A stretch of 64,000 bases of DNA from NCBI GenBank assembly GCA_044442725.1, contig JBISJR010000001.1:222968-286967 (forward strand). The letters run 5' to 3'. This document shows, piece by piece, positions 19,434-29,570 of this stretch (position 1 is the first letter of the stretch; every line of letters starts with the position of its first letter). The stretch comes from Makana sp044442725 (GTDB taxonomy: Bacteria > Pseudomonadota > Gammaproteobacteria > Enterobacterales > Enterobacteriaceae). The notes under the pieces were generated by a model, which was given only the letters and a program-made list of their open reading frames with translations, had not been told where the DNA came from and made no database searches. Position numbers and translations under genes: made by a program.

Positions 19434-22400
19434 ATGCCAAAAAGAAAAGATATAAAAAGTATTTTAATACTTGGTTCTGGGCCTATTATTATTGGTCAAG
19501 CATGTGAATTTGATTATTCTGGAACTCAAGCATGTAAAGCTTTATCAGAAGAAGGATATAAAATAATTTTAGTAAATTCTAATCCTGCTACTATTATGAC
19601 TGATCCAGAAATGGCTAATTCTACTTATATTGAACCAATTCAATGGGAAGTAGTTCGTAAAATAATTGAAAAAGAACGTCCTGATGCATTATTACCAACA
19701 ATGGGTGGTCAAACTGCATTAAATTGTGCTTTAGAACTTTATAAAAGAAAAATTCTTAAAGAATTTAATGTAGAAATGATTGGTGCCAGCGCTGACGCAA
19801 TAGATAAGGCTGAAAATAGAGATAGATTTATAAAATCTATGAATAAAATTGGATTAAATACAGCAAAATCAGGAATTGCTCATAATATAAAAGAAGCTAT
19901 TTCAATTTCTAAATTTATAGGTTTCCCATGTATAATAAGACCTTCTTTTACAATGGGTGGTTCAGGGGGTGGTATTGCATATAACAAAAAAGAATTTAAA
20001 AAAATTTGTAAAAATGGTTTTAATATATCACCTACTAATGAATTATTAATAGATGAATCTTTAATTGGATGGAAAGAATATGAAATGGAAGTTGTTCGTG
20101 ATAAACAAGATAATTGTATTATAGTTTGTTCTATTGAAAATGTTGATCCCATGGGCATACACACTGGTGATTCTATTACTGTAGTACCTTCTCAAACTCT
20201 TACTGATAAAGAATATCAAAATATGAGAGATGCTTCAATATCTGTATTAAAAGAAATTGGAGTTGATAATGGTGGATCAAATGTACAATTTGCTGTCAAT
20301 CCAAAAACAGGACTAATGTTAATTATAGAAATGAACCCAAGAGTATCTAGATCTTCAGCTTTGGCTTCTAAAGCTACTGGATTTCCTATAGCTAAAATTG
20401 CTGCAAAATTATCTATAGGATATAACTTACATGAACTTACTAATGATATTACAGGAAAAAAAACAACAGCTTCATTTGAACCTACTATAGATTATGTTGT
20501 AACCAAAATACCAAAATTTAGTTTTGAAAAATTTTATGGTACAAATGATAGACTTACAACACAAATGAAATCAGTAGGAGAAGTAATGGCTATAGGAAGA
20601 ACACAAAAAGAATCATTACAAAAAGCCATTAGAAGTTTAGAAATAGAATCAAATGGATTTGATTCAAAAATTGATTTTAAAAATAAAGATTGTTTTAATA
20701 TAATTATAAAAGAACTAAAAATAGCAGGAAGTGATCGTTTATGGTATATAGCAGATGCATTTCGTTTTGGTATGTCTATAGAATATATTTTTAATTTAAC
20801 TAATATAGATAAATGGTTTTTATTTCAAATACAAGATATAGTAAATACAGAAAAAAAATTGAAAAAATATGGTTTACCAATTATTGATTATGATTATTTA
20901 AAAAAATTAAAAAGTGATGGTTTTTCAGATTATAGAATATCAAATTTAATTGGAACTTCAGAAAAATACATTAACAACTTACGTAAAAAATATAATTTAC
21001 ATCCTGTTTATAAAAGAGTTGATACTTGTGCTGCAGAATTTTCAAATAATACTGCTTATATGTATTCTACATATGATGAAGAATGTGAATCAAATCCAAA
21101 TAAAAATAAAAAAAAAATAGTTATTATAGGAAGTGGTCCAAATAGAATAGGACAAGGTATTGAATTTGATTATTGTTGTGTTCATGCTGCATTAGCTTTA
21201 CATGAAGATGGATATGAAATTATAATGATAAATTCTAATCCAGAAACTGTATCTACTGATTATGATATTTCAGATAGATTATATTTTGAACCAATTACTT
21301 TAGAAGATATACTAGAAATAGTTCGTATTGAAAAACCTAAAGGAGTTATTATCCAATTTGGAGGACAAACACCTATTAAATTATCTAAATATTTAGAAAA
21401 ATACAAAATTAATATTATTGGAACTAATATTAAATCTATAGATTGTGTAGAAGATAGATATCTTTTTAAAAAAATTATAGAAAAATTAAATTTAAAACAA
21501 CCTAAAAATGCTACTGTAACAACAATAAATTCAGCTATTAAAGAATGTATAAATATAGAATATCCAATAGTAGTTAGACCTTCATATGTTTTAGGTGGCA
21601 GGGCAATGGAAATAGTATATGATAAAAATGATTTAATTAAATATTTTAATAATGCTGTTAGTGTTTCTAATAATTCACCAGTATTACTTGATAAGTTTTT
21701 AGATGATTCAATAGAAATTGATGTTGATATTATTTGTGATGGAAAAAATGTTTTAATTGGTGGAATAATGGAACATATAGAACAAGCAGGTGTTCATTCT
21801 GGTGATTCAGCTTGCTCTTTCCCTGCTTATACAATTAATTCAAAAATACAAAATTTAATTAAAAATTTAGTAATAAAATTAGCATTAGAATTAAAAGTAA
21901 TAGGTTTAATGAATGTACAATTTGCAGTTAAAAATAGTGAAATATTTTTAATAGAAGTAAATTTAAGAGCTTCACGTACAATACCTTTTATTTCTAAAGC
22001 TACAGGAATACCCTTATCAAAAGTAGCATCTCGTGTAATAACTGGTAAATCTATTTTAAAACAAGGTTATACAAAAGAAATAATTCCTAAATTTTTTTAT
22101 GTTAAAGAAGTTATTTTACCATTTAATAAATTTAATAAAGTAGATCCTATATTGGGACCAGAAATGAAATCTACTGGTGAAGTTATGGGTATTGGAAAAA
22201 AATTTAATGAAGCTTTTTATAAAGCAAATTTAGGAATTAATTCATATATTAAACAAAATGGACGTGCTTTAATATCAGTAAGTAATATTGATAAATTAAA
22301 ATTAATAAATTTGGTTTTTAAACTTATTAACAATGGATTTTCTTTAGATGCCACAAGAGGAACAAAAAAGTTATTAGAAAAATATGGTATTAATTCTAGA

Positions 22401-22649
22401 ATTGTTAATAAAGTTAACGAAGGAAATTCAAGTATTAAAGAAAGAATTAAAAATAATGAATATAGTTATATTTTAAATACTACTTTTGGAAAACGTTCTA
22501 TTGAAGATTCTAAAATAATTAGACAAACTGCTTTAAAATATAAAGTTCATTATGATACAACTTTAAATGGTGGTTTTGCAACTGTTATGTGTATGAATTC
22601 AAATTATATTTCAAATGTTATTTCTATACAAGAAATAAATAATTTATAA
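19434..22649 (+). CDS. carB: Carbamoyl-phosphate synthase, large chain
   Basis: Builds carbamoyl phosphate from bicarbonate, ATP and CarA-derived ammonia. The protein is 1071 aa (E. coli 1073). The two homologous ATP-grasp halves are both intact: SGPIIIGQACEFDYSG near residue 15 and GSGPNRIGQGIEFDY near residue 562. IEMNPRVSRSSALASKATG and IEVNLRASRT mark the active sites. The C-terminal allosteric domain is present (FATVMCM near the end). One of the best conserved proteins in the window, fitting a nutritional role together with argG. Confidence 0.99.
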   Translation: MPKRKDIKSILILGSGPIIIGQACEFDYSGTQACKALSEEGYKIILVNSNPATIMTDPEMANSTYIEPIQWEVVRKIIEKERPDALLPTMGGQTALNCALELYKRKILKEFNVEMIGASADAIDKAENRDRFIKSMNKIGLNTAKSGIAHNIKEAISISKFIGFPCIIRPSFTMGGSGGGIAYNKKEFKKICKNGFNISPTNELLIDESLIGWKEYEMEVVRDKQDNCIIVCSIENVDPMGIHTGDSITVVPSQTLTDKEYQNMRDASISVLKEIGVDNGGSNVQFAVNPKTGLMLIIEMNPRVSRSSALASKATGFPIAKIAAKLSIGYNLHELTNDITGKKTTASFEPTIDYVVTKIPKFSFEKFYGTNDRLTTQMKSVGEVMAIGRTQKESLQKAIRSLEIESNGFDSKIDFKNKDCFNIIIKELKIAGSDRLWYIADAFRFGMSIEYIFNLTNIDKWFLFQIQDIVNTEKKLKKYGLPIIDYDYLKKLKSDGFSDYRISNLIGTSEKYINNLRKKYNLHPVYKRVDTCAAEFSNNTAYMYSTYDEECESNPNKNKKKIVIIGSGPNRIGQGIEFDYCCVHAALALHEDGYEIIMINSNPETVSTDYDISDRLYFEPITLEDILEIVRIEKPKGVIIQFGGQTPIKLSKYLEKYKINIIGTNIKSIDCVEDRYLFKKIIEKLNLKQPKNATVTTINSAIKECINIEYPIVVRPSYVLGGRAMEIVYDKNDLIKYFNNAVSVSNNSPVLLDKFLDDSIEIDVDIICDGKNVLIGGIMEHIEQAGVHSGDSACSFPAYTINSKIQNLIKNLVIKLALELKVIGLMNVQFAVKNSEIFLIEVNLRASRTIPFISKATGIPLSKVASRVITGKSILKQGYTKEIIPKFFYVKEVILPFNKFNKVDPILGPEMKSTGEVMGIGKKFNEAFYKANLGINSYIKQNGRALISVSNIDKLKLINLVFKLINNGFSLDATRGTKKLLEKYGINSRIVNKVNEGNSSIKERIKNNEYSYILNTTFGKRSIEDSKIIRQTALKYKVHYDTTLNGGFATVMCMNSNYISNVISIQEINNL

Positions 22650-22659
22650 AATTAAATAA

Positions 22660-22686
22660 ATATAAATTAAAAAAATTAATTTATAT
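22660..22686. terminator. AT-only hairpin between convergent carB and rsmA
   Basis: An 11-bp A/T stem (22660-22670 with 22676-22686) and an A5 loop lie between the converging 3' ends of carB and rsmA. Candidate terminator; modest evidence. Confidence 0.35.
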
Positions 22687-22712
22687 AAATTTTAAATTTT
22701 TTAAATATATTT

Positions 22713-23534
22713 TTAAATTTTATTAAAATTAATTAAATTTTTATGATTAGATAATTTGCAATATTCTTTAATACTTAAATCTTCAGCTCTTAATTTAGAA
22801 TTAATTCCTAATTCTATAAATTCTTTTATATTAAAAATTTTAGATAAACTATTTCTTAGCATTTTTCTTCTATTTTTAAATGATAGTTGAGTTAAAAAAA
22901 ATAAATTTTTAATATTATGTACTTTTAATATTGGTTTTTTATTTGGAATTAATCTTACAAATATTGAATCAACTTTAGGTTTTGGTTTAAAATAAAAAGA
23001 TGGAACTTCTAATATTTTTATAATTTTAAAAAAATATTGAGTTATTATACTTAATCTACAATAATATTTATTATTAGGTATTGCTATTATTCTATTAAAT
23101 AATTCTTTTTGTAACATAAAATGCATATCTTTAATAATAAGATTATATTTCATTAAATAAATAATTAAAGTCGTAGATATATTGTATGGCAAGTTTCCAA
23201 ATATTCTTATAGGTTTTCCAAATTTTTTTGATAAATTAAAAAAATTTATTTTCATAACATTATTATTTATTAATGTTAAATTTTTTTTATAATTTAAATT
23301 TTTATTTAAAAAATTTATTAAATTTTTATCAATTTCAATAGCAATAATTCTATTAGTTATAGATAATAATGGTTTTGTTAATGATCCTAAACCAGGACCT
23401 ATTTCAATAATATTTTGATTTTTTTTAGGGTTTATAGATGATATTATTAAATTAATAATATATATATCATCTATAAAATGTTGTCCTAAATTTTTAATTA
23501 CCTTATGTTTTTTATAATAAAAATTATTTATCAT
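22713..23534 (-). CDS. rsmA: 16S rRNA dimethyladenosine transferase (KsgA)
   Basis: Dimethylates two adjacent adenines in helix 45 of 16S rRNA during late 30S assembly. The length of 273 aa equals E. coli KsgA. SAM-binding motifs are clear: NLGQHFIDD near residue 15, EIGPGLGSLT near residue 45, and the catalytic NLPYNIST near residue 115. The C-terminal conserved block FKNRRKMLRNSL is present near residue 215. It sits next to carAB, roughly as in E. coli. Confidence 0.97.
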   Translation of the reverse strand: MINNFYYKKHKVIKNLGQHFIDDIYIINLIISSINPKKNQNIIEIGPGLGSLTKPLLSITNRIIAIEIDKNLINFLNKNLNYKKNLTLINNNVMKINFFNLSKKFGKPIRIFGNLPYNISTTLIIYLMKYNLIIKDMHFMLQKELFNRIIAIPNNKYYCRLSIITQYFFKIIKILEVPSFYFKPKPKVDSIFVRLIPNKKPILKVHNIKNLFFLTQLSFKNRRKMLRNSLSKIFNIKEFIELGINSKLRAEDLSIKEYCKLSNHKNLINFNKI

Positions 23535-23606
23535 TTTAAATTTATAAAATATTTATATTTAAATTGTTTAATTTTACAAAATATTTATTTATAAAAAATT
23601 AATATT

Positions 23607-25019
23607 TTATAATTTATAATTAACCATATCAACTATTGTTCCTTGATAAATTTCTGATGCTAAACTAATTGATTCATATAAAGTAGGATGAGCATGCATA
23701 GTTAAAGAAATATCTTCTGAATCACATCCCATTTCTATTGCTAAACTAATTTCACCTAATAATTCTCCACCATTTGATCCAATAATTGCTCCACCAATCA
23801 ATTTATTATTTGATTTATTAAAAATTAATTTAGTAAGTCCTTCAGTACAATTGCAAGCAATTGCTCTTCCAGATGATATCCATGGAAATATTGATACTTC
23901 ATAATCAATTTTTTTTTCTTTTGCTTCTTTTTCTGTTAAACCAACCCATGCTATTTCTGGATCTGTATATACTATAAATGGAATAATTTTAGTTTCAAAA
24001 TAATATTTTTTTCCATTAATTATTTCTGCAACTAAACGACCTTCATAAGAACTTTTATGAGCTAGCATAGGTTGACCTGTAACATCTCCTATAGCATAAA
24101 TATTAGAAATATTAGTTCTCATTTGTTTATCAACTGGTATAAATCCTTTATTATTTACATATATTCCAGCATTTGATGCTTCTAAAATACTACCATTTGG
24201 AAATCTACCTATTGCAATAACAATATTATCATAACGTATTTTATTAATTAATTTATTTTTTTTTAAAAAATTTACATAAATACCATCTTCTTTTGGTTCT
24301 AAATAATTTATTTCAGTATTTAACATTATATTTATTTTAGATTTAAAAATATTTGTAAAATATTTTATAATATCTTCATCAGCAGAAGGAATTATTTGAT
24401 TAAATTTTTCTATCAAATCAATTTTAGATCCAAGAGATTGATAAATAGATGCAATTTCTAAACCAATAATTCCACCTCCGATAATTAACATATTTTTAGG
24501 AATGCAATTTAATTTAAGAGCGTCAGTAGAATTCCATATTCTACTATCATTAGGTATATATGAAGGTTTTATTGGACTAGATCCAACTGCTATAATTGCT
24601 TGATCAAATTTTATATTTTTAGAAAATTTATCATTATTTACTAAAATATTATTAGATCCAATAAATTTTCCATAACCATTAATTATTTTTATATTACGTA
24701 TTTTTGCCATATATTTTAAATTTTTTGCAATTTTATTAATAATATTATTTTTCCAATTTCTTAATTCTTTTAAATTTATTAAAGGTTTTTTAAAAAAAAT
24801 ACCACTTTTTTTAATAGAATAAGAATCTTTAATTATTTTAGAAACATGTAATAATGATTTTGAAGGTATACATCCAAAATTAAGACATACACCTCCTAAT
24901 TTTTTATTTTGTTCTAATAATATTGTATTTAAACCCAAATCAGCACATCTAAATGCTGCTGAATAACCTCCAGGTCCTGAACCTATTACTAATACTTGAG
25001 TATTAATTTTAATATTCAT
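23607..25019 (-). CDS. lpd: Dihydrolipoamide dehydrogenase (E3)
   Basis: FAD-dependent E3 subunit that reoxidises dihydrolipoamide of pyruvate dehydrogenase, producing NADH. The protein is 470 aa (E. coli 474). The N-terminal GSGPGGYSAAFR binds FAD and the redox pair is in GGVCLNFGCIPSK. IGGGIIGLE binds NAD, and the C-terminal catalytic HAHPTLYES is intact. AGGAA lies upstream of the ATG. It is the last gene of aceE-aceF-lpd, as in E. coli. Confidence 0.98.
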   Translation of the reverse strand: MNIKINTQVLVIGSGPGGYSAAFRCADLGLNTILLEQNKKLGGVCLNFGCIPSKSLLHVSKIIKDSYSIKKSGIFFKKPLINLKELRNWKNNIINKIAKNLKYMAKIRNIKIINGYGKFIGSNNILVNNDKFSKNIKFDQAIIAVGSSPIKPSYIPNDSRIWNSTDALKLNCIPKNMLIIGGGIIGLEIASIYQSLGSKIDLIEKFNQIIPSADEDIIKYFTNIFKSKINIMLNTEINYLEPKEDGIYVNFLKKNKLINKIRYDNIVIAIGRFPNGSILEASNAGIYVNNKGFIPVDKQMRTNISNIYAIGDVTGQPMLAHKSSYEGRLVAEIINGKKYYFETKIIPFIVYTDPEIAWVGLTEKEAKEKKIDYEVSIFPWISSGRAIACNCTEGLTKLIFNKSNNKLIGGAIIGSNGGELLGEISLAIEMGCDSEDISLTMHAHPTLYESISLASEIYQGTIVDMVNYKL

Positions 25020-25102
25020 TTTATATTCCTATAATTTAAAATATATATTTTATAGTTATTTAATATATATAAATATTTAAAAAAAAATTAATAATTTAAT
25101 TA

Positions 25103-26641
25103 TTATATCAATGAAATTTTAATAGAAGATTTAATTCTATTAATAAAATATGCCCCATCAGCTCCATCAATTACTCTATGATCATAAGATAATGATATAG
25201 GTAAAACAAGTTTAGGTATAAATTTTTCACCATTCCAAACTGGTTTTATAAAAGATTTTGATATTCCCAATATAGCAACCTCAGGTGCATTTATAATAGG
25301 TGTAAATGACATACCTCCTATACCACCCAAACTAGATATAGTAAAAGAACCACCTTTTATTTCATTTGAAATTAATCTTCCTTCTCTTGCTTTTTTTGAA
25401 ATTTTACGAAGTGAGCATAAAATTTGTAAAATATTTTTTTTATTTGTGTTGTATATAACTGGAACTAAAAGTCCATTTTTTGTATTTACAGCTATACCTA
25501 TATTGATATATTTTTTAATAATTAAACTTTTAAGATCTTTAGACAATGAACTATTAAATTTTGGAATTTCTTCAAGAATATTAGATATAGCTTTTATTAT
25601 AAATACTAATATTGTAATATTAAAATTTATATTATTATTTTCTAATTCTAAATTTTTTTGTTTTCTATAAATTTCTAATCTAGTTATATCTATTTCATCA
25701 AAATGAGTTACATGAGGAATACTTATCCAATTTCTATGTAAACAAGATCCAGAAATTTTACTTATATTACTAATATTTTTTTTTTCTGTTTTTCCAAATT
25801 TATTAAAATCTATTTCAGGCCAAGGTAAAAATGATATTTCATTTATTTTAGATAAATTTATTTTTTTATTTTTATTATTTTTATATATATTATTAATATG
25901 TAATTCAATATCTTCTTTAAGAATTCTATTTTTACGACCACTTGGTTTAATATCTTTAATATTAATATTAGATTTTCTAATTAATCTTCTTATAGAAGGA
26001 CTTGCATGATATATTATTTCATTATTATTATCTTTGTTGTTAGTTTTTAATAATAAAATATTTTTTTCATTTTTTTTAAATGAATTAACAATATTAAATT
26101 GTATATTTTCATATAAATCTATTATTTTAATTCCTGTTTTTATTTTATCTCCAATATTTATATTTATTTTTTTAATTATTCCTTCACAAGGTGATTTAAT
26201 TAATATTGTATTATTGTTATTTTTAAATTCAAATAATAATTGGTCTTTGTTTATTTTATCTCCTATTTTTATCATTATTTTATTTACTTTTAAAAATTCT
26301 AAATTAATAAATGGAATTTCAATATATTTAATACATTTATTTTTTTTATTTAATTTTTCATTAATATTTTTATTATTTTTTAAATTTTTAACATGTTTAT
26401 TTAAATTATTTTTAGATTCAAGTGTCATAATATGACAACCTGTTTTTATTTTATCGCCTATTTTAATTTTTATATCTTTAATTATTCCAGAATATTTAGA
26501 AGGAACTTCAATAGATGTTTTATCACCTTCTATAGTTATTAGAGATTGATCTTTTTTTACTTTTTCTCCTGTTTTTACTAAAATTTCTGTAATTTCCATT
26601 TTATCTTTGCCAATATCTGGCAATTTAATTTCAATTTCCAT
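25103..26641 (-). CDS. aceF: Pyruvate dehydrogenase E2 with two lipoyl-type domains
   Basis: Core acetyltransferase of pyruvate dehydrogenase. The start at 26641 was chosen over an upstream TTG because it gives MEIEIKLPDIG and follows AAAGG, just downstream of the aceE stop. Domains in order: lipoyl domain 1 with lipoyl-Lys K41 in EGDKTS; a second lipoyl-like domain at about residues 105-180 in which the DK motif is replaced by Asn; the E1/E3-binding domain HASPSIRRLIRKSN; and the catalytic domain ending DHRVIDGADG. It has 512 aa against 630 with three lipoyl domains in E. coli. Confidence 0.96.
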   Translation of the reverse strand: MEIEIKLPDIGKDKMEITEILVKTGEKVKKDQSLITIEGDKTSIEVPSKYSGIIKDIKIKIGDKIKTGCHIMTLESKNNLNKHVKNLKNNKNINEKLNKKNKCIKYIEIPFINLEFLKVNKIMIKIGDKINKDQLLFEFKNNNNTILIKSPCEGIIKKININIGDKIKTGIKIIDLYENIQFNIVNSFKKNEKNILLLKTNNKDNNNEIIYHASPSIRRLIRKSNINIKDIKPSGRKNRILKEDIELHINNIYKNNKNKKINLSKINEISFLPWPEIDFNKFGKTEKKNISNISKISGSCLHRNWISIPHVTHFDEIDITRLEIYRKQKNLELENNNINFNITILVFIIKAISNILEEIPKFNSSLSKDLKSLIIKKYINIGIAVNTKNGLLVPVIYNTNKKNILQILCSLRKISKKAREGRLISNEIKGGSFTISSLGGIGGMSFTPIINAPEVAILGISKSFIKPVWNGEKFIPKLVLPISLSYDHRVIDGADGAYFINRIKSSIKISLI

Positions 26642-26660
26642 TATAAATATGCCTTTATTA

Positions 26661-29312
26661 TTAAAAACGAGGGTTGTTTTTTTCAGAATTAATTCCATAT
26701 TTTTTAATAGTTTTAAAAATTATATCAGAATCAATATTTCCATTTTTATATAAAACATTAAGTGCTGCAATTACTATATATTTTTTATCTATTTCAAAAT
26801 GATCTCTTAAATTTTTTCTACTATCAGATAAACCAAAACCATCTGTACCAAGAACATGAAATTCTTTAGATGGAATAAATTTTCTTATTTGTTCGGCATA
26901 TATTTTCATATAATCAGTAGCAGCAACTATAGGAGAATTATTTAATATATTTGTTAAATAAGGTTTTTTAGGTTTTTTATTTGGATGTAGAATATTCCAA
27001 CGATCACAATCTTGCCCATCTCTTGCTAATTCAGTAAAAGAAGTAACACTGTAAACATAAGTTTTTATATTGAAATCTTCAGATAAAATATTTGCTGCTT
27101 TTATAACTTCCCTAAGAATAGAACCAGAACCCATAATTTGAACTTTACATTTTGTTCCTTTAAATGATATTAATTTATAAATACCTTTAATAATTCCATT
27201 TTCTATATTATTAGGCATTGATGGCATTAAATAATTTTCATTTGTTGTAGTAATATAATAATATATATTTTCAGAATTATCTCCATACATTCTTATTAAA
27301 CCATTATGAATTATTACTGCAATTTCATAAGCATAAGATGGATCATAAGAAATACAATTAGGTATTGTAAGAGATTGTACATGACTATGTCCATCTCCAT
27401 GTTGTAATCCTTCTCCATTAAGAGTTGTTCTTCCTGATGTAGCTCCTATTAAAAAACCTCTTGCTTGTTGATCTCCAGATGCCCAAAATAAATCTCCTAT
27501 TCTTTGAAAACCAAACATAGAATAATAAATATAAAAAGGAATAATAGGTAAATTGTTAGTACTATAAGATGTAGCTGCTGCTAACCATGAAGAAGCTGCA
27601 CCAAGTTCATTAATACCTTCTTGCAATATTTGTCCTTTATTGTCTTCACGATAATAAGAAATTTGATTTATATCTTGTGGGGTATAATTTTGTCCTTTTG
27701 AATTATAAATTCCTATTTGTCTAAATAATCCTTCCATTCCAAAAGTTCTTGCTTCATCTGCTATGATAGGAACTATTTTGTCTTTAATAAATTTATTTTT
27801 AAGTAAAATATTTAATATTCTTACAAAAGCTATTGTTGTAGATATATGTTTTTTTTGTTCATTAAAAAGGTTAGAAAATTCTTTTAAAGATGGTAAATTT
27901 ATATTTTTAGTAAAGTTTTTTAAACGTTTAGGAACATATCCATTTAGAAATTTACGTCTTTTATGTAAATAATTATATTCTTCAGAATCTTTTTTGAAAT
28001 TAATATATTTAAGAGACTCAATGTCTTTTTCATTTATATTATTTAATTTTAATCTGTTTTTGAAATAACGAATATTATCTATACTCATATTTTTTATTTG
28101 ATGAGCTATATTCATACTTTCACCATTAGAACCCATACTATAACCTTTTATTGTATGAAAAAGTATAACAACAGGTTTTGAAATAATACTTTTTGCTTTT
28201 TTAATTGCAGCATAAATTTTATTATAATCATGACCGCCATGATTTAAATCAAATATTTGATCATCACTCATATTTTTTACTAGTTTTTTAGTTTCATTAT
28301 ATTTTCCAAAAAAATTTTTTCTTATATAAGAACCATTTTTAGATCTTAATGTTTGATAATCTCCATCTAATGTTTCATTAACTAATTTAATTAATTTTTT
28401 AGAATTATCTTTTTTAAATAAATTATCCCAAAGATTACCCCATATTACTTTTATAACTTCCCATCCAGAACCTTTAAATATATTTTCAAGTTCATTAATT
28501 ATTTTACCATTACCAATTACTGGTCCATCAAGTCTTTGTAAGTTACAATTAATTATAAAAATTAAATTATCTAATTTTTCACGAGAAGCTATATTTATAG
28601 AGCCTTTGGATTCTGGTTCATCCATCTCACCATCTCCTATAAATGCATAAACTGTTTGATTTTTTGTATTTTTTAAATTTCTATTATGTAAATATTTTAA
28701 AAATTTAGCTTGATAAATAGCATTTATAGGTCCTAAACCCATAGATACAGTTGGAAATTGCCAAAATTCTGGCATTAATTTAGGATGTGGATAAGATGAT
28801 AAACCATTACCATATACTTCTTGTCTAAAATTATTTAATTGTTTTTCTGTCAATCTTCCTTCTAAAAATGCTCTAGAATATATACCTGGAGAAGTATGAC
28901 CTTGAAAATATATTATATCACCTCCATCATTATTATTACTTGCTTTAAAAAAATGATTGAAACATACTTCATATATATCTGCAATAGATTGAAATGATGC
29001 TATATGTCCACCAAGATCAATTTTTTTTTTAGATGCATTTAATACCATCATTGCTGCATTCCATCTAACTGTAGAACAAATTTTTTTTTCTATTTCTATA
29101 TTTCCTGGATAATCAGGTTCTTCTTCAAAAGGAATTGTATTTATATAATTATTATTATCATTATCTTTTTTTTCTTTATGAATTTTTTTTAAAACTTTAT
29201 TTATTATAAATTTAGCTCTTTCAATACCTTCTTCTTTTATAACAGATTCAATTGATTGCAACCATTCTTTTGTTTCAATTGGATCTATATCATATATTAG
29301 ATTATTTTTCAT
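26661..29312 (-). CDS. aceE: Pyruvate dehydrogenase E1 component
   Basis: Thiamine-diphosphate-dependent decarboxylase that feeds acetyl groups to AceF. The protein is 883 aa (E. coli 887), of the homodimeric E1 type. The ThDP motif GDGEMDEPESKGSI near residue 230 ends with NCNLQRLDGP. The E. coli-like HGGHDYNK and DGHSHVQSLTIPN segments are also intact. It is the first gene of aceE-aceF-lpd. Divergent from fabB across 258 bp of nearly GC-free DNA that must hold both promoters; no regulator gene (pdhR) is present. Confidence 0.98.
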   Translation of the reverse strand: MKNNLIYDIDPIETKEWLQSIESVIKEEGIERAKFIINKVLKKIHKEKKDNDNNNYINTIPFEEEPDYPGNIEIEKKICSTVRWNAAMMVLNASKKKIDLGGHIASFQSIADIYEVCFNHFFKASNNNDGGDIIYFQGHTSPGIYSRAFLEGRLTEKQLNNFRQEVYGNGLSSYPHPKLMPEFWQFPTVSMGLGPINAIYQAKFLKYLHNRNLKNTKNQTVYAFIGDGEMDEPESKGSINIASREKLDNLIFIINCNLQRLDGPVIGNGKIINELENIFKGSGWEVIKVIWGNLWDNLFKKDNSKKLIKLVNETLDGDYQTLRSKNGSYIRKNFFGKYNETKKLVKNMSDDQIFDLNHGGHDYNKIYAAIKKAKSIISKPVVILFHTIKGYSMGSNGESMNIAHQIKNMSIDNIRYFKNRLKLNNINEKDIESLKYINFKKDSEEYNYLHKRRKFLNGYVPKRLKNFTKNINLPSLKEFSNLFNEQKKHISTTIAFVRILNILLKNKFIKDKIVPIIADEARTFGMEGLFRQIGIYNSKGQNYTPQDINQISYYREDNKGQILQEGINELGAASSWLAAATSYSTNNLPIIPFYIYYSMFGFQRIGDLFWASGDQQARGFLIGATSGRTTLNGEGLQHGDGHSHVQSLTIPNCISYDPSYAYEIAVIIHNGLIRMYGDNSENIYYYITTTNENYLMPSMPNNIENGIIKGIYKLISFKGTKCKVQIMGSGSILREVIKAANILSEDFNIKTYVYSVTSFTELARDGQDCDRWNILHPNKKPKKPYLTNILNNSPIVAATDYMKIYAEQIRKFIPSKEFHVLGTDGFGLSDSRKNLRDHFEIDKKYIVIAALNVLYKNGNIDSDIIFKTIKKYGINSEKNNPRF

Positions 29313-29570
29313 AATTAATTCCTTATTATTTTTAAATTTTATTTAATTAATTAAAATTTAAAAAAATTTAATTTAAATAAATTATATTATAATATAAAAT
29401 ATATATTTATTTAATTAAAATTTAATTTTATTAATTTTAATATTATTATCTATTTTATTTTATATTTTTATATTTTTAATTAAATATTAAAATATATAAA
29501 ATATATAATTTAATTAAAAAAATTAATTAAATAAATTTATTTATTATATTTTATAATAATTGAGTATAAA

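Noticed and set aside
26034..26435. 133-codon plus-strand frame inside aceF
   Set aside because: Antisense to a clearly conserved gene. Its Phe/Ile/Leu-rich translation is the mirror of Lys/Asn codons; similar shadows occur opposite der, carB, aceE, mnmG, valS and uvrD.
26642..26698. Upstream TTG start for aceF overlapping aceE
   Set aside because: The 19 added residues do not resemble any lipoyl domain start, whereas the ATG at 26641 has a ribosome site and gives the family N-terminus.
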